DNA from: Cellvibrionales bacterium UBA4451 | GTDB lineage: Bacteria > Pseudomonadota > Gammaproteobacteria > Pseudomonadales > Porticoccaceae | NCBI GenBank assembly: GCA_002390285.1 | Contig: DGPB01000005.1 | Coordinates: 1-54,514, forward strand | Reading direction: 5' to 3' | Length of the DNA stretch: 54,514 bases | Part shown: positions 26,253-34,782 of the stretch, one piece after another | How the letters are laid out: each line of letters begins with the position of its first letter | How positions within the stretch are numbered: the stretch's first letter is position 1 | Translations under genes and position numbers: made by a program | Notes under the pieces: generated by a model | The model's input: the letters and a program-made list of their open reading frames with translations, nothing else | Databases searched by the model: none | Told to the model about the DNA's origin: nothing

Positions 26253-28267
26253 TCCCCTCATGGCAAATTAATAGACATGCCCTGATCTGGCTGTTGCTTG
26301 CTTTTGTAGCCGTAATTTTCATTCATTCGGCTCACCTACCACATTGGATCATAGTGGCGGCATTAGTCGCCATAATTTGTCGAGTACAGCGTTATCGAGG
26401 TGCCTGGCCAACCCCAAACCGCTGGATAAAACTGAGCCTGCTGGCCCTGTGTCTGGCGGGGTTGTTTCTCGAATACGGCAGCCACCTGATTGGTTTAGAG
26501 CCAATGGTGGCGCTGTTGGTCTCGACCTACGCCTTAAAATTATTGGAAATGGAACACCGGCGAGATGCACTTCTCGTTGTCTTCTTGGCATTTTTTGTCG
26601 CAGCGGTACAAGCGTTGTTTGATCAGAGTATAGGCAATGCAGCGTACATTCTGGGTTGTTTTTTACTCGTGACAGCGGCGCTGGTTGGGTTGCATCAAGG
26701 GGATACCAAAATCCAGCCATTACGGCCTTTAATGAAGGCTGCTGTCCTATTGTTACAAGCCATACCGCTGATGATGCTGCTGTTCATCATCATGCCCCGG
26801 CTGGGTTCTCTTTGGGCGGTACCGATCCAGAGCCACAGCGCAAAAACCGGCGTCACCGACACCATGACACCGGGGGATTTTAGCCGCCTTGGGCGATCTG
26901 CCGATTTAGCCTTTCGAGTGAGTTTTGACGGCGCAATACCCCGTCAGCACAAGCTTTATTGGCGAGGGCTCGTTCTTTCAAATTTCGATGGCCGTCAGTG
27001 GTCGCGGTCTGCCCCGGATGACTTTAATTATGGTGGTTTTGATAAGGGTGGCATATTGCAGTGGTTTGGTCGGCAAACCCAACCTTGGGATTCACTGATA
27101 GAGCGCCTAGGGCAACCCCTTCACTACAGTGTCGTGATGGAACCATCCCAACAACCCTGGCTCTATAGCCTGCCTACGCCGCTCCCCAAAAGCACCGGCA
27201 TTGCTCTAACCCGCGACTTTCGGCTTCTGTCCTCCACCTCCGTCACCACAAAAAAACAGTACGAGGTGGATAGCTGGCTCGATTACAAAATAGCCGCCAA
27301 TGATGTATCGGATTACCGCCGGGCCACCGAACTTCAAATACCCCGGGGCTATAACCCGCGTACCGTGGAACTGGCCCAACGTTGGCGACGACAAAACAGT
27401 AACGATAAGGCATTGGTCCGGAAAGTGCTTGGCCTCTATAACGAAAAATTCGTCTACACATTGCAGCCGCCGCTATTAGGTAAGCACAGTGTGGATGAGT
27501 TTTTATTTGAGACCCAACGTGGTTTTTGTGAGCACTTCTCCAGTAGTTTTGTCTTCTTTATGCGTGCAGCCGGTGTCCCCGCCAGAGTGGTTGCCGGGTA
27601 CCAGGGCGGGGAGCGACACCCGGATAACTATCTGTTGGTACGCCAATACGATGCCCACGCCTGGGCTGAAGTCTGGCTAGCGGGCGAAGGGTGGGTCAGG
27701 GTTGATCCCACAGCAGCAGTGGCTCCAGAACGCATTGAAGCCAACCTAGAAGAAGCTCTACGGGATAAAGAAGGGTTTTTAGCCGATTCCCCCCTGTCGC
27801 TGATGCGCTTTCGACATATTAATTGGCTTAATAATATTCGACTGCAACTGGATTCGCTGAACTACAGCTGGGCGCGATGGGTATTGGGTTACGACGCGAT
27901 ACAGGAAAACCTGCTGGAAAAGTGGCTGGGTAGTTACAGCCCCCTAAGAATTGCATTGGCTCTGCTGATAGGCGGTGGGGGCATGCTGGGCTTGTTGGCC
28001 CTTTGGCAGTTAAGGCACAGGTTTAGCTCTAAACACGATGAACTGGATCGAGCTTTTTTACAATTATGTAAAAAATTGGCAAAAGCAGGTATTCCCCGCA
28101 TCTCAGGTGAGGGGCCAAGAGCCTACGCACAAAGAGTTGCGGAACAGCGGCCAGATCTGGCTCGGGAGGTTAAAGCCATTAACTCCGTGTATGAACATAT
28201 GCGTTATGGCAACGAGAGTCAGGAGCGGCTGAAGGTACTGAAGTGGGCTATTAGGCGAGTAAAATAA
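26249..28267 (+). CDS. tgpA: TgpA-like membrane transglutaminase (DUF3488/transglutaminase-like)
   Basis: A 672-residue integral membrane protein. Several membrane spans occupy residues 10-190 (DUF3488). A periplasmic transglutaminase domain has a visible Cys-His-Asp triad: Cys427 in RGFCEHFSSSF, His470 in YDAHAWAEVW and Asp486 in VRVDPTAAV. A further span (about 560-585) leads to a C-terminal cytoplasmic DUF4129-like helical tail. TgpA of Pseudomonas aeruginosa has the same architecture and is important for viability there. The physiological substrate is unknown. It is last in the moxR-DUF58-tgpA operon and is followed by a bidirectional hairpin. Confidence 0.9.
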   Translation: MIPSWQINRHALIWLLLAFVAVIFIHSAHLPHWIIVAALVAIICRVQRYRGAWPTPNRWIKLSLLALCLAGLFLEYGSHLIGLEPMVALLVSTYALKLLEMEHRRDALLVVFLAFFVAAVQALFDQSIGNAAYILGCFLLVTAALVGLHQGDTKIQPLRPLMKAAVLLLQAIPLMMLLFIIMPRLGSLWAVPIQSHSAKTGVTDTMTPGDFSRLGRSADLAFRVSFDGAIPRQHKLYWRGLVLSNFDGRQWSRSAPDDFNYGGFDKGGILQWFGRQTQPWDSLIERLGQPLHYSVVMEPSQQPWLYSLPTPLPKSTGIALTRDFRLLSSTSVTTKKQYEVDSWLDYKIAANDVSDYRRATELQIPRGYNPRTVELAQRWRRQNSNDKALVRKVLGLYNEKFVYTLQPPLLGKHSVDEFLFETQRGFCEHFSSSFVFFMRAAGVPARVVAGYQGGERHPDNYLLVRQYDAHAWAEVWLAGEGWVRVDPTAAVAPERIEANLEEALRDKEGFLADSPLSLMRFRHINWLNNIRLQLDSLNYSWARWVLGYDAIQENLLEKWLGSYSPLRIALALLIGGGGMLGLLALWQLRHRFSSKHDELDRAFLQLCKKLAKAGIPRISGEGPRAYAQRVAEQRPDLAREVKAINSVYEHMRYGNESQERLKVLKWAIRRVK

Positions 28268-28372
28268 AGTGTTGGCACATCCTTTCGCCGTCTATTCCCA
28301 AGATCAGCGGCCAATGGCACTATATCACCGAATGGAAGATCGTAAGTCCTTGATATTTATAGATACAGGAAT

Positions 28373-28413
28373 AAAAAAAGTAGGGTCAGGTACAACTTTT
28401 TCCTACTTTTTTT
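28373..28413. terminator. Bidirectional terminator hairpin between tgpA and the SOUL gene
   Basis: AAAAAAAGTAGG (28373-28384) pairs with CCTACTTTTTTT (28402-28413), a 12-bp stem flanked by A- and T-runs that would terminate transcription from both sides. The stop codon of the SOUL gene lies in the right arm. The core AGTAGGGTCA also occurs at the convergent hairpin near 3378. Confidence 0.8.
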
Positions 28414-29044
28414 GAGCTTTAATTTCATGCCACTCAACGGGCACTAAGATTTCATTCCTCCTCAAAAACCATGGCATGAAGGGTGGGTTATATCGTGCCC
28501 ATATGGGGTCTCCAACCACGCTGAGATGTTGCTTCTCCATCCAACTATTCAGGTTGTCCAAATTACGGCGGTAATTTTTTTCACTCCAGAAGCCAGAGTA
28601 CCTGATGGCCGCAATGTATCGCACAGGAACTTGACGCAAGGTCACGTTAGGATCCGTTGGTACCGGGAGTGTCTCCATCGAATAGGATGAGGGCATCATA
28701 AAGCTCACGGCCCACCTGCCATCCTTACGCTGTTGGCCGACAGGTGCAGTCATGTCAATTTTTTCGCTTACGGTCTCTTGGGTAACGGGTGCCGTCATTT
28801 CGACTTTTCGCCGGGATTTGTTGTTGCCAGAAATGTATTTGAACAGCGGGCTAAAGGCCTTGTTCCCTGCGCTTTCAAGGTCTCCGTCTACTATGGTTTC
28901 TGCAAGAACGTGCATCTCATACTGACGTACCTCGAAGCTTTGCTCTTTGAGTACGATTAGGTATTCGGCTTCCTCTATTGCCATAGCATTTCCCGCACCA
29001 AGAACCGCAACAAGAACAGCCCAGCCAATCCGCTTTATACCCAT
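28403..29044 (-). CDS. SOUL-family heme-binding protein, exported
   Basis: SOUL/HBP proteins form a beta-barrel that binds heme or other hydrophobic ligands. This one has a signal peptide (MGIKRIGWAVLVAVLGAGNAMA), then YLIVLKEQSFEVRQYE, the N-terminal SOUL strand motif. The family motif MTAPV occurs twice (KVEMTAPV and KIDMTAPV), followed by SFMMPSSYSMETLP, AIRYSGFWSEKN and the C-terminal ARYNPPFMPWFLRRNE. I start it at 29044 so that the signal peptide is at the N-terminus; translation could be read from 29338, but the first 98 residues would then overlap the dipeptidase gene and look non-coding. There is no obvious ribosome site. Likely periplasmic, 213 residues. Confidence 0.85.
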   Translation of the reverse strand: MGIKRIGWAVLVAVLGAGNAMAIEEAEYLIVLKEQSFEVRQYEMHVLAETIVDGDLESAGNKAFSPLFKYISGNNKSRRKVEMTAPVTQETVSEKIDMTAPVGQQRKDGRWAVSFMMPSSYSMETLPVPTDPNVTLRQVPVRYIAAIRYSGFWSEKNYRRNLDNLNSWMEKQHLSVVGDPIWARYNPPFMPWFLRRNEILVPVEWHEIKAQKK

Positions 29045-29141
29045 AAAAAAATAAGTAGCAGAATAAGTAGGGTAAATTTTAATTTTATATCGGTATGAAA
29101 ACTCTATAAACATAAAATAGCCCCATCTTAATTTAAAAGCT

Positions 29142-30296
29142 CTAATCCGGTAAGTTAGTAGTAAGTACTCGACGTACATTACCACCGAGTACCTTGAGTA
29201 CATCTTCTTCTGGCAACCCTGCAGCAAGTAGTGCCTCGGTAAGCATTGGTAAGCCGGTCGTATCGAATGGGGTGGTGACATTGCCGTCGAAATCCGATCC
29301 GAGACCGACGTGATCAACGCCTGCGACTTTAATGGCATGGCGTATGGCGGCGGTAATACCTTTCACACTAACATCGCAAATGGCTCTCTTCCAGAATCCT
29401 ACACCTATAACGCCGCCATTTTCGGCAATGCGTTGTAACTGGTCGTCCGTCAAACTACGTGAGCCGGGACAGGTGCCAGCAACACCCACATGAGAGACAA
29501 CGACTGGCTTGGTGGCAAGGTCGAGTGTTTCATCGAACGCGACATCCGAGGCATGAGCGAGGTCTATGGTTATACCAAGTGTTTCCATTTGAGGAATAAG
29601 AGCGCGGCCTAATTCGGTGAGTCCGATCTTGTCGATGCCATGAACGGATCCCGCTATTTCGTTATCAAAAAAGTGGGTCAGCCCCATCATTCTGAACCCG
29701 GCAGAATAGAGGTCGTTGAGTGACGCTTCTTCGCCGTTGAATGCGTGCATACCTTCTAGGGCGAGCAGCCCCTTGATACCTTTTGCCGATATATCTTGCT
29801 TGCGAAGTACAAGCGTGAGCTGCGATGTATTGGCTAATTGCATAATTTCTCTGGCTTGCGCCAGTGCTCTTTCTTTCGGGTTAAACCATGTTGCGGGTGA
29901 TCGCCATGAGGCGAGAAATAGCAACGGTAAACTATCGGTATCGCCGCTGTTGATAAAAAAGTTTATGGGTTTTGGTACTTTGGTGACCACACCGAATACT
30001 TGCAGATCAACACCGCCATCTTCCAGACGTGGTAAGTCTACCTGGCCTCGGGTATAGCGCTTGCGAAGGTCGCGGTGCCATAGGAGTGAGTCAGCATGCA
30101 TGTCGGCAACAAATGCAGCGGTGTGGATTTTCCGGATTGTATCGGGAACGTTGTAAGGGCCTGGTATTAGTACGGCATTGTTCTTTTTGTCGTGGTGAAT
30201 AAGAACCCCAAAACGCAGTACACACATAGCCAAGAGCACAAGCCCAAGGAAACCAATTAGGCATTTAAAGAAGAGGTGTTTGATGATTGTTTCCAC
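29142..30296 (-). CDS. Membrane dipeptidase (peptidase M19, renal dipeptidase family), membrane-anchored
   Basis: M19 enzymes are zinc metallopeptidases that hydrolyse dipeptides with broad specificity. The metal site begins with the HxD motif in VADMHADSLLWH (about residue 66). ALEGMHAFNG, GLTHFFDNEIAGSVHG, TIDLAHASD, PVVVSHVGVAGTCPGSRSLTD and HVGLGSDFDGNVTTP follow as expected. The N-terminus is one hydrophobic span (CLIGFLGLVLLAMCVLRFGVLI), so the catalytic domain is probably tethered to the outer face of the inner membrane. It starts with GTG at 30296 and no clear Shine-Dalgarno. 384 residues. The SOUL gene follows in the same direction. Confidence 0.92.
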   Translation of the reverse strand: METIIKHLFFKCLIGFLGLVLLAMCVLRFGVLIHHDKKNNAVLIPGPYNVPDTIRKIHTAAFVADMHADSLLWHRDLRKRYTRGQVDLPRLEDGGVDLQVFGVVTKVPKPINFFINSGDTDSLPLLFLASWRSPATWFNPKERALAQAREIMQLANTSQLTLVLRKQDISAKGIKGLLALEGMHAFNGEEASLNDLYSAGFRMMGLTHFFDNEIAGSVHGIDKIGLTELGRALIPQMETLGITIDLAHASDVAFDETLDLATKPVVVSHVGVAGTCPGSRSLTDDQLQRIAENGGVIGVGFWKRAICDVSVKGITAAIRHAIKVAGVDHVGLGSDFDGNVTTPFDTTGLPMLTEALLAAGLPEEDVLKVLGGNVRRVLTTNLPD

Positions 30297-30415
30297 AACT
30301 TAGTTGGGCAAGGATATTTATCCTAGCATGCGTTACTTAAGCTTTTCTTAAGTCGCTTAACCCATAGGCACGGCACGTAAACTAGGCTGTACAGCCTCAA
30401 TTTCATAACAACGTA

Positions 30416-31090
30416 TTACTTCAGCAGCATATTCCTTGCACCCTTCACAAAATCATCCGCTTTAGCCTCTTGTTCATATTCAGACGGCGGTGTGTTAATG
30501 CCTTTTTGAAAGGCAGGGCGTTGGTCGAGTCGGTCTAGCCAGGCGGAAAGGTGTGGGAAGTTGTCGATGGGTACGCCGGACCAATCATAAATTCTTACCC
30601 AGGCCCAGTTGGCGATATCGGCAATACTGAGTTCATCGGTGAGATATTCACGGCCCTTGAGATGCCCGTCCATCACGCCAAATAAGCGTTTCGTTTCGTT
30701 TTGGTAGCGGTCGATGGCGGGTTGGTAGGTTTCATCCCAGTAACGGAACCAGACGTTGGCTTGTCCCATCATGGGGCCAATACCACCCATTTGAAACATC
30801 AGCCATTGAATGGCGCGAGAACGCTCTTTGGAATCAGTCGGTAATAGTTGGCCGGTTTTTTCCGCTAGATACATTAAAATTGCGCCGGATTCGAACACCA
30901 CGAAATCATCGTTGTCACGGTCAATAATGGTGGGAATTCGTCCATTGGGATTCAGCTTTAGGTATTCGGGCTCTTTTTGTTCGTTTTTACTCAGTTTCAG
31001 ATGATGAACGTTGTAGGGTAGCCCCATTTCCTCTAGTGCAATGCTGATTTTGTGGCCGTTGGGCGTGGCTGCAGTGTAGAGTTCAATCAT
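30416..31090 (-). CDS. Glutathione S-transferase family protein (YfcG/nu-class-like)
   Basis: A 224-residue cytosolic GST. The thioredoxin-fold N-terminal domain starts MIELYTAATPNGHKISIALEE, the YfcG-type opening in which Thr and Asn replace the usual Tyr/Ser/Cys near the thiol site. LNPNGRIPTIID carries the cis-proline and FESGAILMYLAEKTGQLLP the glutathione gamma-Glu contact. The helical domain has the conserved SIADIANWAWV and the FQMGGIGPMMGQANVWFRY helix. YfcG-like enzymes show disulfide-bond reductase activity with glutathione, so that is the best guess. It is divergent from msrA, consistent with an oxidative-stress role for both. Confidence 0.9.
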   Translation of the reverse strand: MIELYTAATPNGHKISIALEEMGLPYNVHHLKLSKNEQKEPEYLKLNPNGRIPTIIDRDNDDFVVFESGAILMYLAEKTGQLLPTDSKERSRAIQWLMFQMGGIGPMMGQANVWFRYWDETYQPAIDRYQNETKRLFGVMDGHLKGREYLTDELSIADIANWAWVRIYDWSGVPIDNFPHLSAWLDRLDQRPAFQKGINTPPSEYEQEAKADDFVKGARNMLLK

Positions 31091-31214
31091 GGAACGTTTC
31101 CTTCAGAATTTAATCAATAATGAGTGCATGTCTGTGTTTAGAGCACCGGATTAGATTATTGGACTAGAGTATCGGTAAGACATGTTTTTTACCACCTTGT
31201 GGAGTTGATGAGAT

Positions 31215-31850
31215 ATGTTCGGAAATCACAATAAGGCACAAATGGTTGATCCGCAGGCGGCGCTTCCCGGTCGTTCGACTCCAATGGTGGTTAATGACCG
31301 ACATTATGTAAGTGGTGCGCCTATTGTGCCGCCATTCCGGGATGGTATGGCGCAGGTGGTGTTTGCCCTCGGCTGTTTTTGGGGCGCAGAGCGGTGTTTT
31401 TGGGTGAAAGAGGGTGTTTATACGACGGCTGTGGGTTATGCCGGGGGATACACTGAAAACCCTACTTACGAAGAGGTTTGCTCCGGGCTAACGGGGCATA
31501 CGGAAGTGGTGTTGGTGGTTTATGACCCATCAATTCTGAGCTTTCCGCAATTATTAAACGTATTTTGGGAAGCCCATGACCCCACTCAGGGGATGCGTCA
31601 GGGGAATGATCAGGGTACGCAATATCGATCTGCTATTTATTGCCAGGATTCAACACAGTTAAGCCTTGCTACACAGAGCCGGGACAGCTATCAGGAAAAG
31701 CTAAAATTGGCGGGGTATCAGTCGATTACTACTGAAATTGCTCGCGATAAGGCGTTTTTCTATGCCGAGGATTATCACCAACAATATTTGGCGAAAAACC
31801 CGGGCGGTTATTGCGGGCTTGGTGGGACGGGGGTTACGTGCCCAGGTTAA
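31215..31850 (+). CDS. msrA: Peptide-methionine (S)-S-oxide reductase MsrA
   Basis: Repairs methionine-S-sulfoxide in proteins and free form. The catalytic Cys54 is in FALGCFWGAERCFW. VGYAGGYTENPTYEEVCSGLTGHTE and FWEAHDPTQGMRQGNDQGTQYRSAIY follow. Recycling cysteines near the C-terminus are in GGYCGLGGTGVTCPG. It has the long N-terminus (about 46 residues before the core) of the E. coli-type MsrA; total 211 residues. It converges on the histidine phosphatase gene with a 20-base gap and no visible terminator. Confidence 0.96.
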   Translation: MFGNHNKAQMVDPQAALPGRSTPMVVNDRHYVSGAPIVPPFRDGMAQVVFALGCFWGAERCFWVKEGVYTTAVGYAGGYTENPTYEEVCSGLTGHTEVVLVVYDPSILSFPQLLNVFWEAHDPTQGMRQGNDQGTQYRSAIYCQDSTQLSLATQSRDSYQEKLKLAGYQSITTEIARDKAFFYAEDYHQQYLAKNPGGYCGLGGTGVTCPG

Positions 31851-31870
31851 GGCTTCTCGGTATTCAACCG

Positions 31871-32458
31871 CTAGATGGGTTTCAAATGGCGTATTTCGGC
31901 AGTATCCAAATGTGGTAACTGCCGGTGCTGGCTGGCACAAACGCCTTGGAACCAGGTTTGGAGTAGCTGTAACACATCACCGTGGGCTACCAGTAAAATG
32001 GTTTCATTCTCAAATTGGCTCTCTAACTCATCGATCAGGCCCTTCGTGCGTGTGACCACTTGGTTAGCGCTCTCAACCCCGTATTGATGGTGATTGGGGT
32101 CAGTCTGGTCCAGGGTCCATACCTTTTGATAGTTGTTGTCGCCAAGGCCGTTTAGATCACCAAAGAACCGTTCTCGAAGTTGTGGTGTGAAATGGAGAGG
32201 GTGTTTTCCATGTAGTAATTTGTGGACAATTTCAGCTGTTTCTTTGGCACGCAAAAAATCTGAGCTATAAATACGGATAGTGTCTTCAAGTTGCAATGAC
32301 TGACTGATGGACTTGGCGGCCTGTTGCTTTCCCGTTTCAGTGAGTCCGTAGGAGGCGCATCCCACTGCAGGATTGCTAACAATAATACCGGCGACATTGG
32401 CTTCACTTTGACCATGACGCATAACAAAATAGCGGTTTGATAATGTTTGCATATTCAT
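31871..32458 (-). CDS. Histidine phosphatase family protein (phosphoglycerate mutase-like)
   Basis: A 195-residue member of the branch-1 histidine phosphatase superfamily. The nucleophile is His15 in YFVMRHGQSEAN. The second catalytic half is the late LLVAHGDVLQLL. The middle motif RIYSSDFLRAKETAEIV supplies the substrate-pocket arginine, and QLRERFFGDLNG the conserved Glu. Its substrate (sugar phosphate, phosphoprotein or cofactor phosphate) cannot be read from sequence. The ATG at 32458 is chosen; an upstream in-frame start at 32686 would add 76 residues that run into the promoter region of the divergent gene. Confidence 0.88.
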   Translation of the reverse strand: MNMQTLSNRYFVMRHGQSEANVAGIIVSNPAVGCASYGLTETGKQQAAKSISQSLQLEDTIRIYSSDFLRAKETAEIVHKLLHGKHPLHFTPQLRERFFGDLNGLGDNNYQKVWTLDQTDPNHHQYGVESANQVVTRTKGLIDELESQFENETILLVAHGDVLQLLQTWFQGVCASQHRQLPHLDTAEIRHLKPI

Positions 32459-32607
32459 GGTCTGATGATCGTGGTGATAAAGTATGTTGATGGTTTGTCT
32501 CGCGACACAAATCGAATGACAAAAGATTAGCGCTTGTGCGGTAATGGCCATCATACACAAAAGGGAAGGCGACGTTGATGCTCGGATTACCTCAAAGGAA
32601 AGACAGT

Positions 32608-33339
32608 ATGCTGGTCTATGGTCACCGGGGTGCGGGCGGCGAGGCACCCGAAAACACCATTGCTGGGTGTAAGCATGCCATAGCACGTGGAGTTCAATAT
32701 CTTGAATTGGATATGCGTTTATCGAAAGATGATCAGCTGGTGATGCTTCACGATGATACGGTTAATCGAACCACTGATCAGCAAGGCAAGGTGAGTACCT
32801 ATACTGTGGCAGAGTTGAAGAAAATGGATGCGCGCCGCAGTGGTACACCTTGGCCCAATAAACGAGATACCGGTATCGTGACATTGGATGCCATGCTGAA
32901 GGCGACACCCGAAATCAAGGGGTATCAGTTAGAAGTAAAAACGGGCTCAACCGCTCAGATGAACCGTGTAGCTGAGTTGCTGGCTGAGAAGTTCCCCACC
33001 GAGTCTTCAGTTGAACGTATTGTTATCACTTCATCCAGCCTGACATTGCTTCAGCAGTTGATGACTATTGCGCCTCATATCCCTAGGGGATTTATCTCAA
33101 TGAATCTCAATCCGTTTCCAGTCCTTGATCGATTTAACTGTAGCTTACTGGCATTGAGTTGGAGTGTGTGTAATTTGATCAATGTTGGGCATGCTCGGCG
33201 GAAGGGACTGCATGTGTCTGTCTGGACGGTCAACGATGCTAGTGTGATTAAAAACTTGAACCGCTTGAAGATTGATAGTGTGATTACGGATTACCCCTCG
33301 ATGGCCCTGCCATTGACGGCAAGCCTATCTCGGCAGTAG
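32608..33339 (+). CDS. Glycerophosphodiester phosphodiesterase family protein
   Basis: GDPD enzymes hydrolyse glycerophosphodiesters to glycerol-3-phosphate and an alcohol. The opening MLVYGHRGAGGEAPENT contains the catalytic HRG. ELDMRLSKDDQLVMLHDDTVNRTT supplies metal-binding Glu/Asp and the second His. YQLEVKTG and the C-terminal VSVWTVNDAS are typical. The protein lacks a signal peptide, so it is cytosolic (UgpQ-like). The ATG at 32608 has AAGGA eight bases upstream; an ATG at 32578, also with a ribosome site, would add ten residues. Product is 243 residues. Confidence 0.9.
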   Translation: MLVYGHRGAGGEAPENTIAGCKHAIARGVQYLELDMRLSKDDQLVMLHDDTVNRTTDQQGKVSTYTVAELKKMDARRSGTPWPNKRDTGIVTLDAMLKATPEIKGYQLEVKTGSTAQMNRVAELLAEKFPTESSVERIVITSSSLTLLQQLMTIAPHIPRGFISMNLNPFPVLDRFNCSLLALSWSVCNLINVGHARRKGLHVSVWTVNDASVIKNLNRLKIDSVITDYPSMALPLTASLSRQ

Positions 33340-33365
33340 CCCGAGGGTAATCAGCTTGAATATAG

Positions 33366-33393
33366 GTACGCCTAAGGCCGGCCCTAGGCGTAC
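33366..33393. repeat. Perfect inverted repeat in the convergent gap
   Basis: GTACGCCTA (33366-33374) and TAGGCGTAC (33385-33393) form a perfect 9-bp stem around the inner palindrome GGCCGGCC. It sits between the convergent GDPD and ferritin-like genes. There is no T-run, so it is not a classical intrinsic terminator. Confidence 0.75.
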
Positions 33394-33435
33394 AAGTTCA
33401 GGTTATCCAGAGAAAACCGTTTAAATTACGAAAAC

Positions 33436-33888
33436 CTATGCGTTATAGGCTGCAATGTCACCGGGGCGACGTAGCATTTTATTCACTTCGCCTTCATGCA
33501 TTTCTTCTTCGGAGATTTTCTGGCGGGCGTAGTCTTCCAGCATTAGGGAGCTGTCCTTAACCTCCTCAAGCAGTTTGTAGTAGAGTGCTTTTGCTCTAGA
33601 CTCGTGTTCCAGCGACTCGCGAAGAATATCGCCAATGTCATGTTGGTGAGTTTCAAGCAGTGGGCCTATACCTAGTGAGGGGTGCCCACCGAGAGAGGTA
33701 ATTAGCTCACCGGCTTCCTGCGCATGAAGCAGGCTGTTATTTGCTTCCGAACGCAACCAGCTGACGATGGGTATCCGACCAAAACCAAATACCATCAGCG
33801 CATAGTGGTTATAACGAACGACACCTGCCAGCTCTGTTTCCATAATTTTGTTTAGTAATTCAATGATTTTATCCGTAGCTTCTTTCAT
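33436..33888 (-). CDS. Ferritin-like/bacterioferritin-family protein
   Basis: A 150-residue four-helix-bundle protein with a complete ferroxidase-type ligand set: Glu19 in METELAGVVRYNHY, the ExxxxxxH of SEANNSLLHAQEAG, Glu in SLEHESRAKALY, and the final ExxxH in SEEEMHEGEV. This is the order seen in bacterioferritin (Glu, Glu-His, Glu, Glu-His). The bacterioferritin heme-ligand methionine position (EMKHA in E. coli) is SLLHA here, so heme binding is doubtful. It probably stores or oxidises iron. It is monocistronic, with a long upstream region that shows no recognisable Fur box. Confidence 0.82.
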   Translation of the reverse strand: MKEATDKIIELLNKIMETELAGVVRYNHYALMVFGFGRIPIVSWLRSEANNSLLHAQEAGELITSLGGHPSLGIGPLLETHQHDIGDILRESLEHESRAKALYYKLLEEVKDSSLMLEDYARQKISEEEMHEGEVNKMLRRPGDIAAYNA

Positions 33889-34051
33889 AACCCCACCTTT
33901 ATCGCCTTACCTCGTTTAAATACGCACTCGCAATCTCATATCACACAGTAAGAAGAGATAGCGATTAACATGAAGAGACACTCTATAGGTATAGACAAAG
34001 ATAGATGAAGGAGCCAGTGAACAGAGTAAATGGGGAGGCGTAGCGTTATGA

Positions 34052-34777
34052 CTAAGCGAATGCCTTGCTCAATAGTAGTACGCCACATATAGGCATCAAA
34101 ATAAGGGTATAAAGTCGAAAACGATCAGGGTTGATGTTCTTCAGATGGTGGCTGGCAATCCATGCACCGAGAGCGCCACCGATACCGATAATGAGCCCAT
34201 AGGTGCCAATTTCCAGTGTCATTGCGCCAAACCCGGTATAGGCAATTAATTTGGTCAACTGCATCACCAGTGAGTTCATTGCTTTAGTTGCCACTAGTTG
34301 CTCTTTTTCCAACCCATAATTCAGCATAAAGGGGTTGTGTACTGGTCCAGTCCCACCGACTACGCCAGATAGAAAAGACACAGACAGCCCCAGTGGAAAA
34401 AACCAGCGGCGCTTCATTACAAACGAGCGTTTAGACTTGCCAAATTGATACTGGAACACCGTTGAGATTAAAAATAGCCCAAGCACTATCTGAATCCATT
34501 GGGCCGAAATTTGAGTAAAGGCCCAGGCGCCGAGCACTGCGCCAGCTAGGCTGCCTGGTATGAGCCAGCGACTTACCTGCCAGTTAATATGAGTTCTGAA
34601 TAGCCAGGCCCGGGAAGGGTTGGCCAGAAAGGCACCTAGGCTAATGGCCGGTGCTACCACTTGGGGGCCTAACATTAAACTGAGTACAGGAATCATCAGC
34701 ATGGCGGCGCCACCGGCGGCTACTGTACTGATAAACCAGGCAATACCCCCACCAATAAATAATATAAGAAAAATCAT
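34052..34777 (-). CDS. TauE/SafE family sulfite/organosulfonate exporter-like permease
   Basis: A 241-residue membrane protein with about seven or eight hydrophobic spans. It shows the two half-repeats typical of TauE/SafE proteins: GGGIAWFISTVAAGGAAMLMIPVL at the N-terminus and LSGVVGGTGPVHNPFMLNYG in the middle. Characterised members move sulfite, sulfoacetate or other sulfonates; the substrate here is unknown. It starts five bases after the sulfurtransferase stop on the same strand. That suggests a sulfur-related job for the pair. Confidence 0.88.
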   Translation of the reverse strand: MIFLILFIGGGIAWFISTVAAGGAAMLMIPVLSLMLGPQVVAPAISLGAFLANPSRAWLFRTHINWQVSRWLIPGSLAGAVLGAWAFTQISAQWIQIVLGLFLISTVFQYQFGKSKRSFVMKRRWFFPLGLSVSFLSGVVGGTGPVHNPFMLNYGLEKEQLVATKAMNSLVMQLTKLIAYTGFGAMTLEIGTYGLIIGIGGALGAWIASHHLKNINPDRFRLYTLILMPICGVLLLSKAFA

Positions 34778-34782
34778 AATGG

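Noticed and set aside
29045..29338. N-terminal extension of the SOUL protein by 98 residues.
   Set aside because: It would precede a clear signal peptide and overlap the dipeptidase coding region; the sequence looks non-coding.
32459..32686. N-terminal extension of the histidine phosphatase by 76 residues.
   Set aside because: Family members start within 12-15 residues of the RHG motif, and the extension crosses the divergent GDPD start region.
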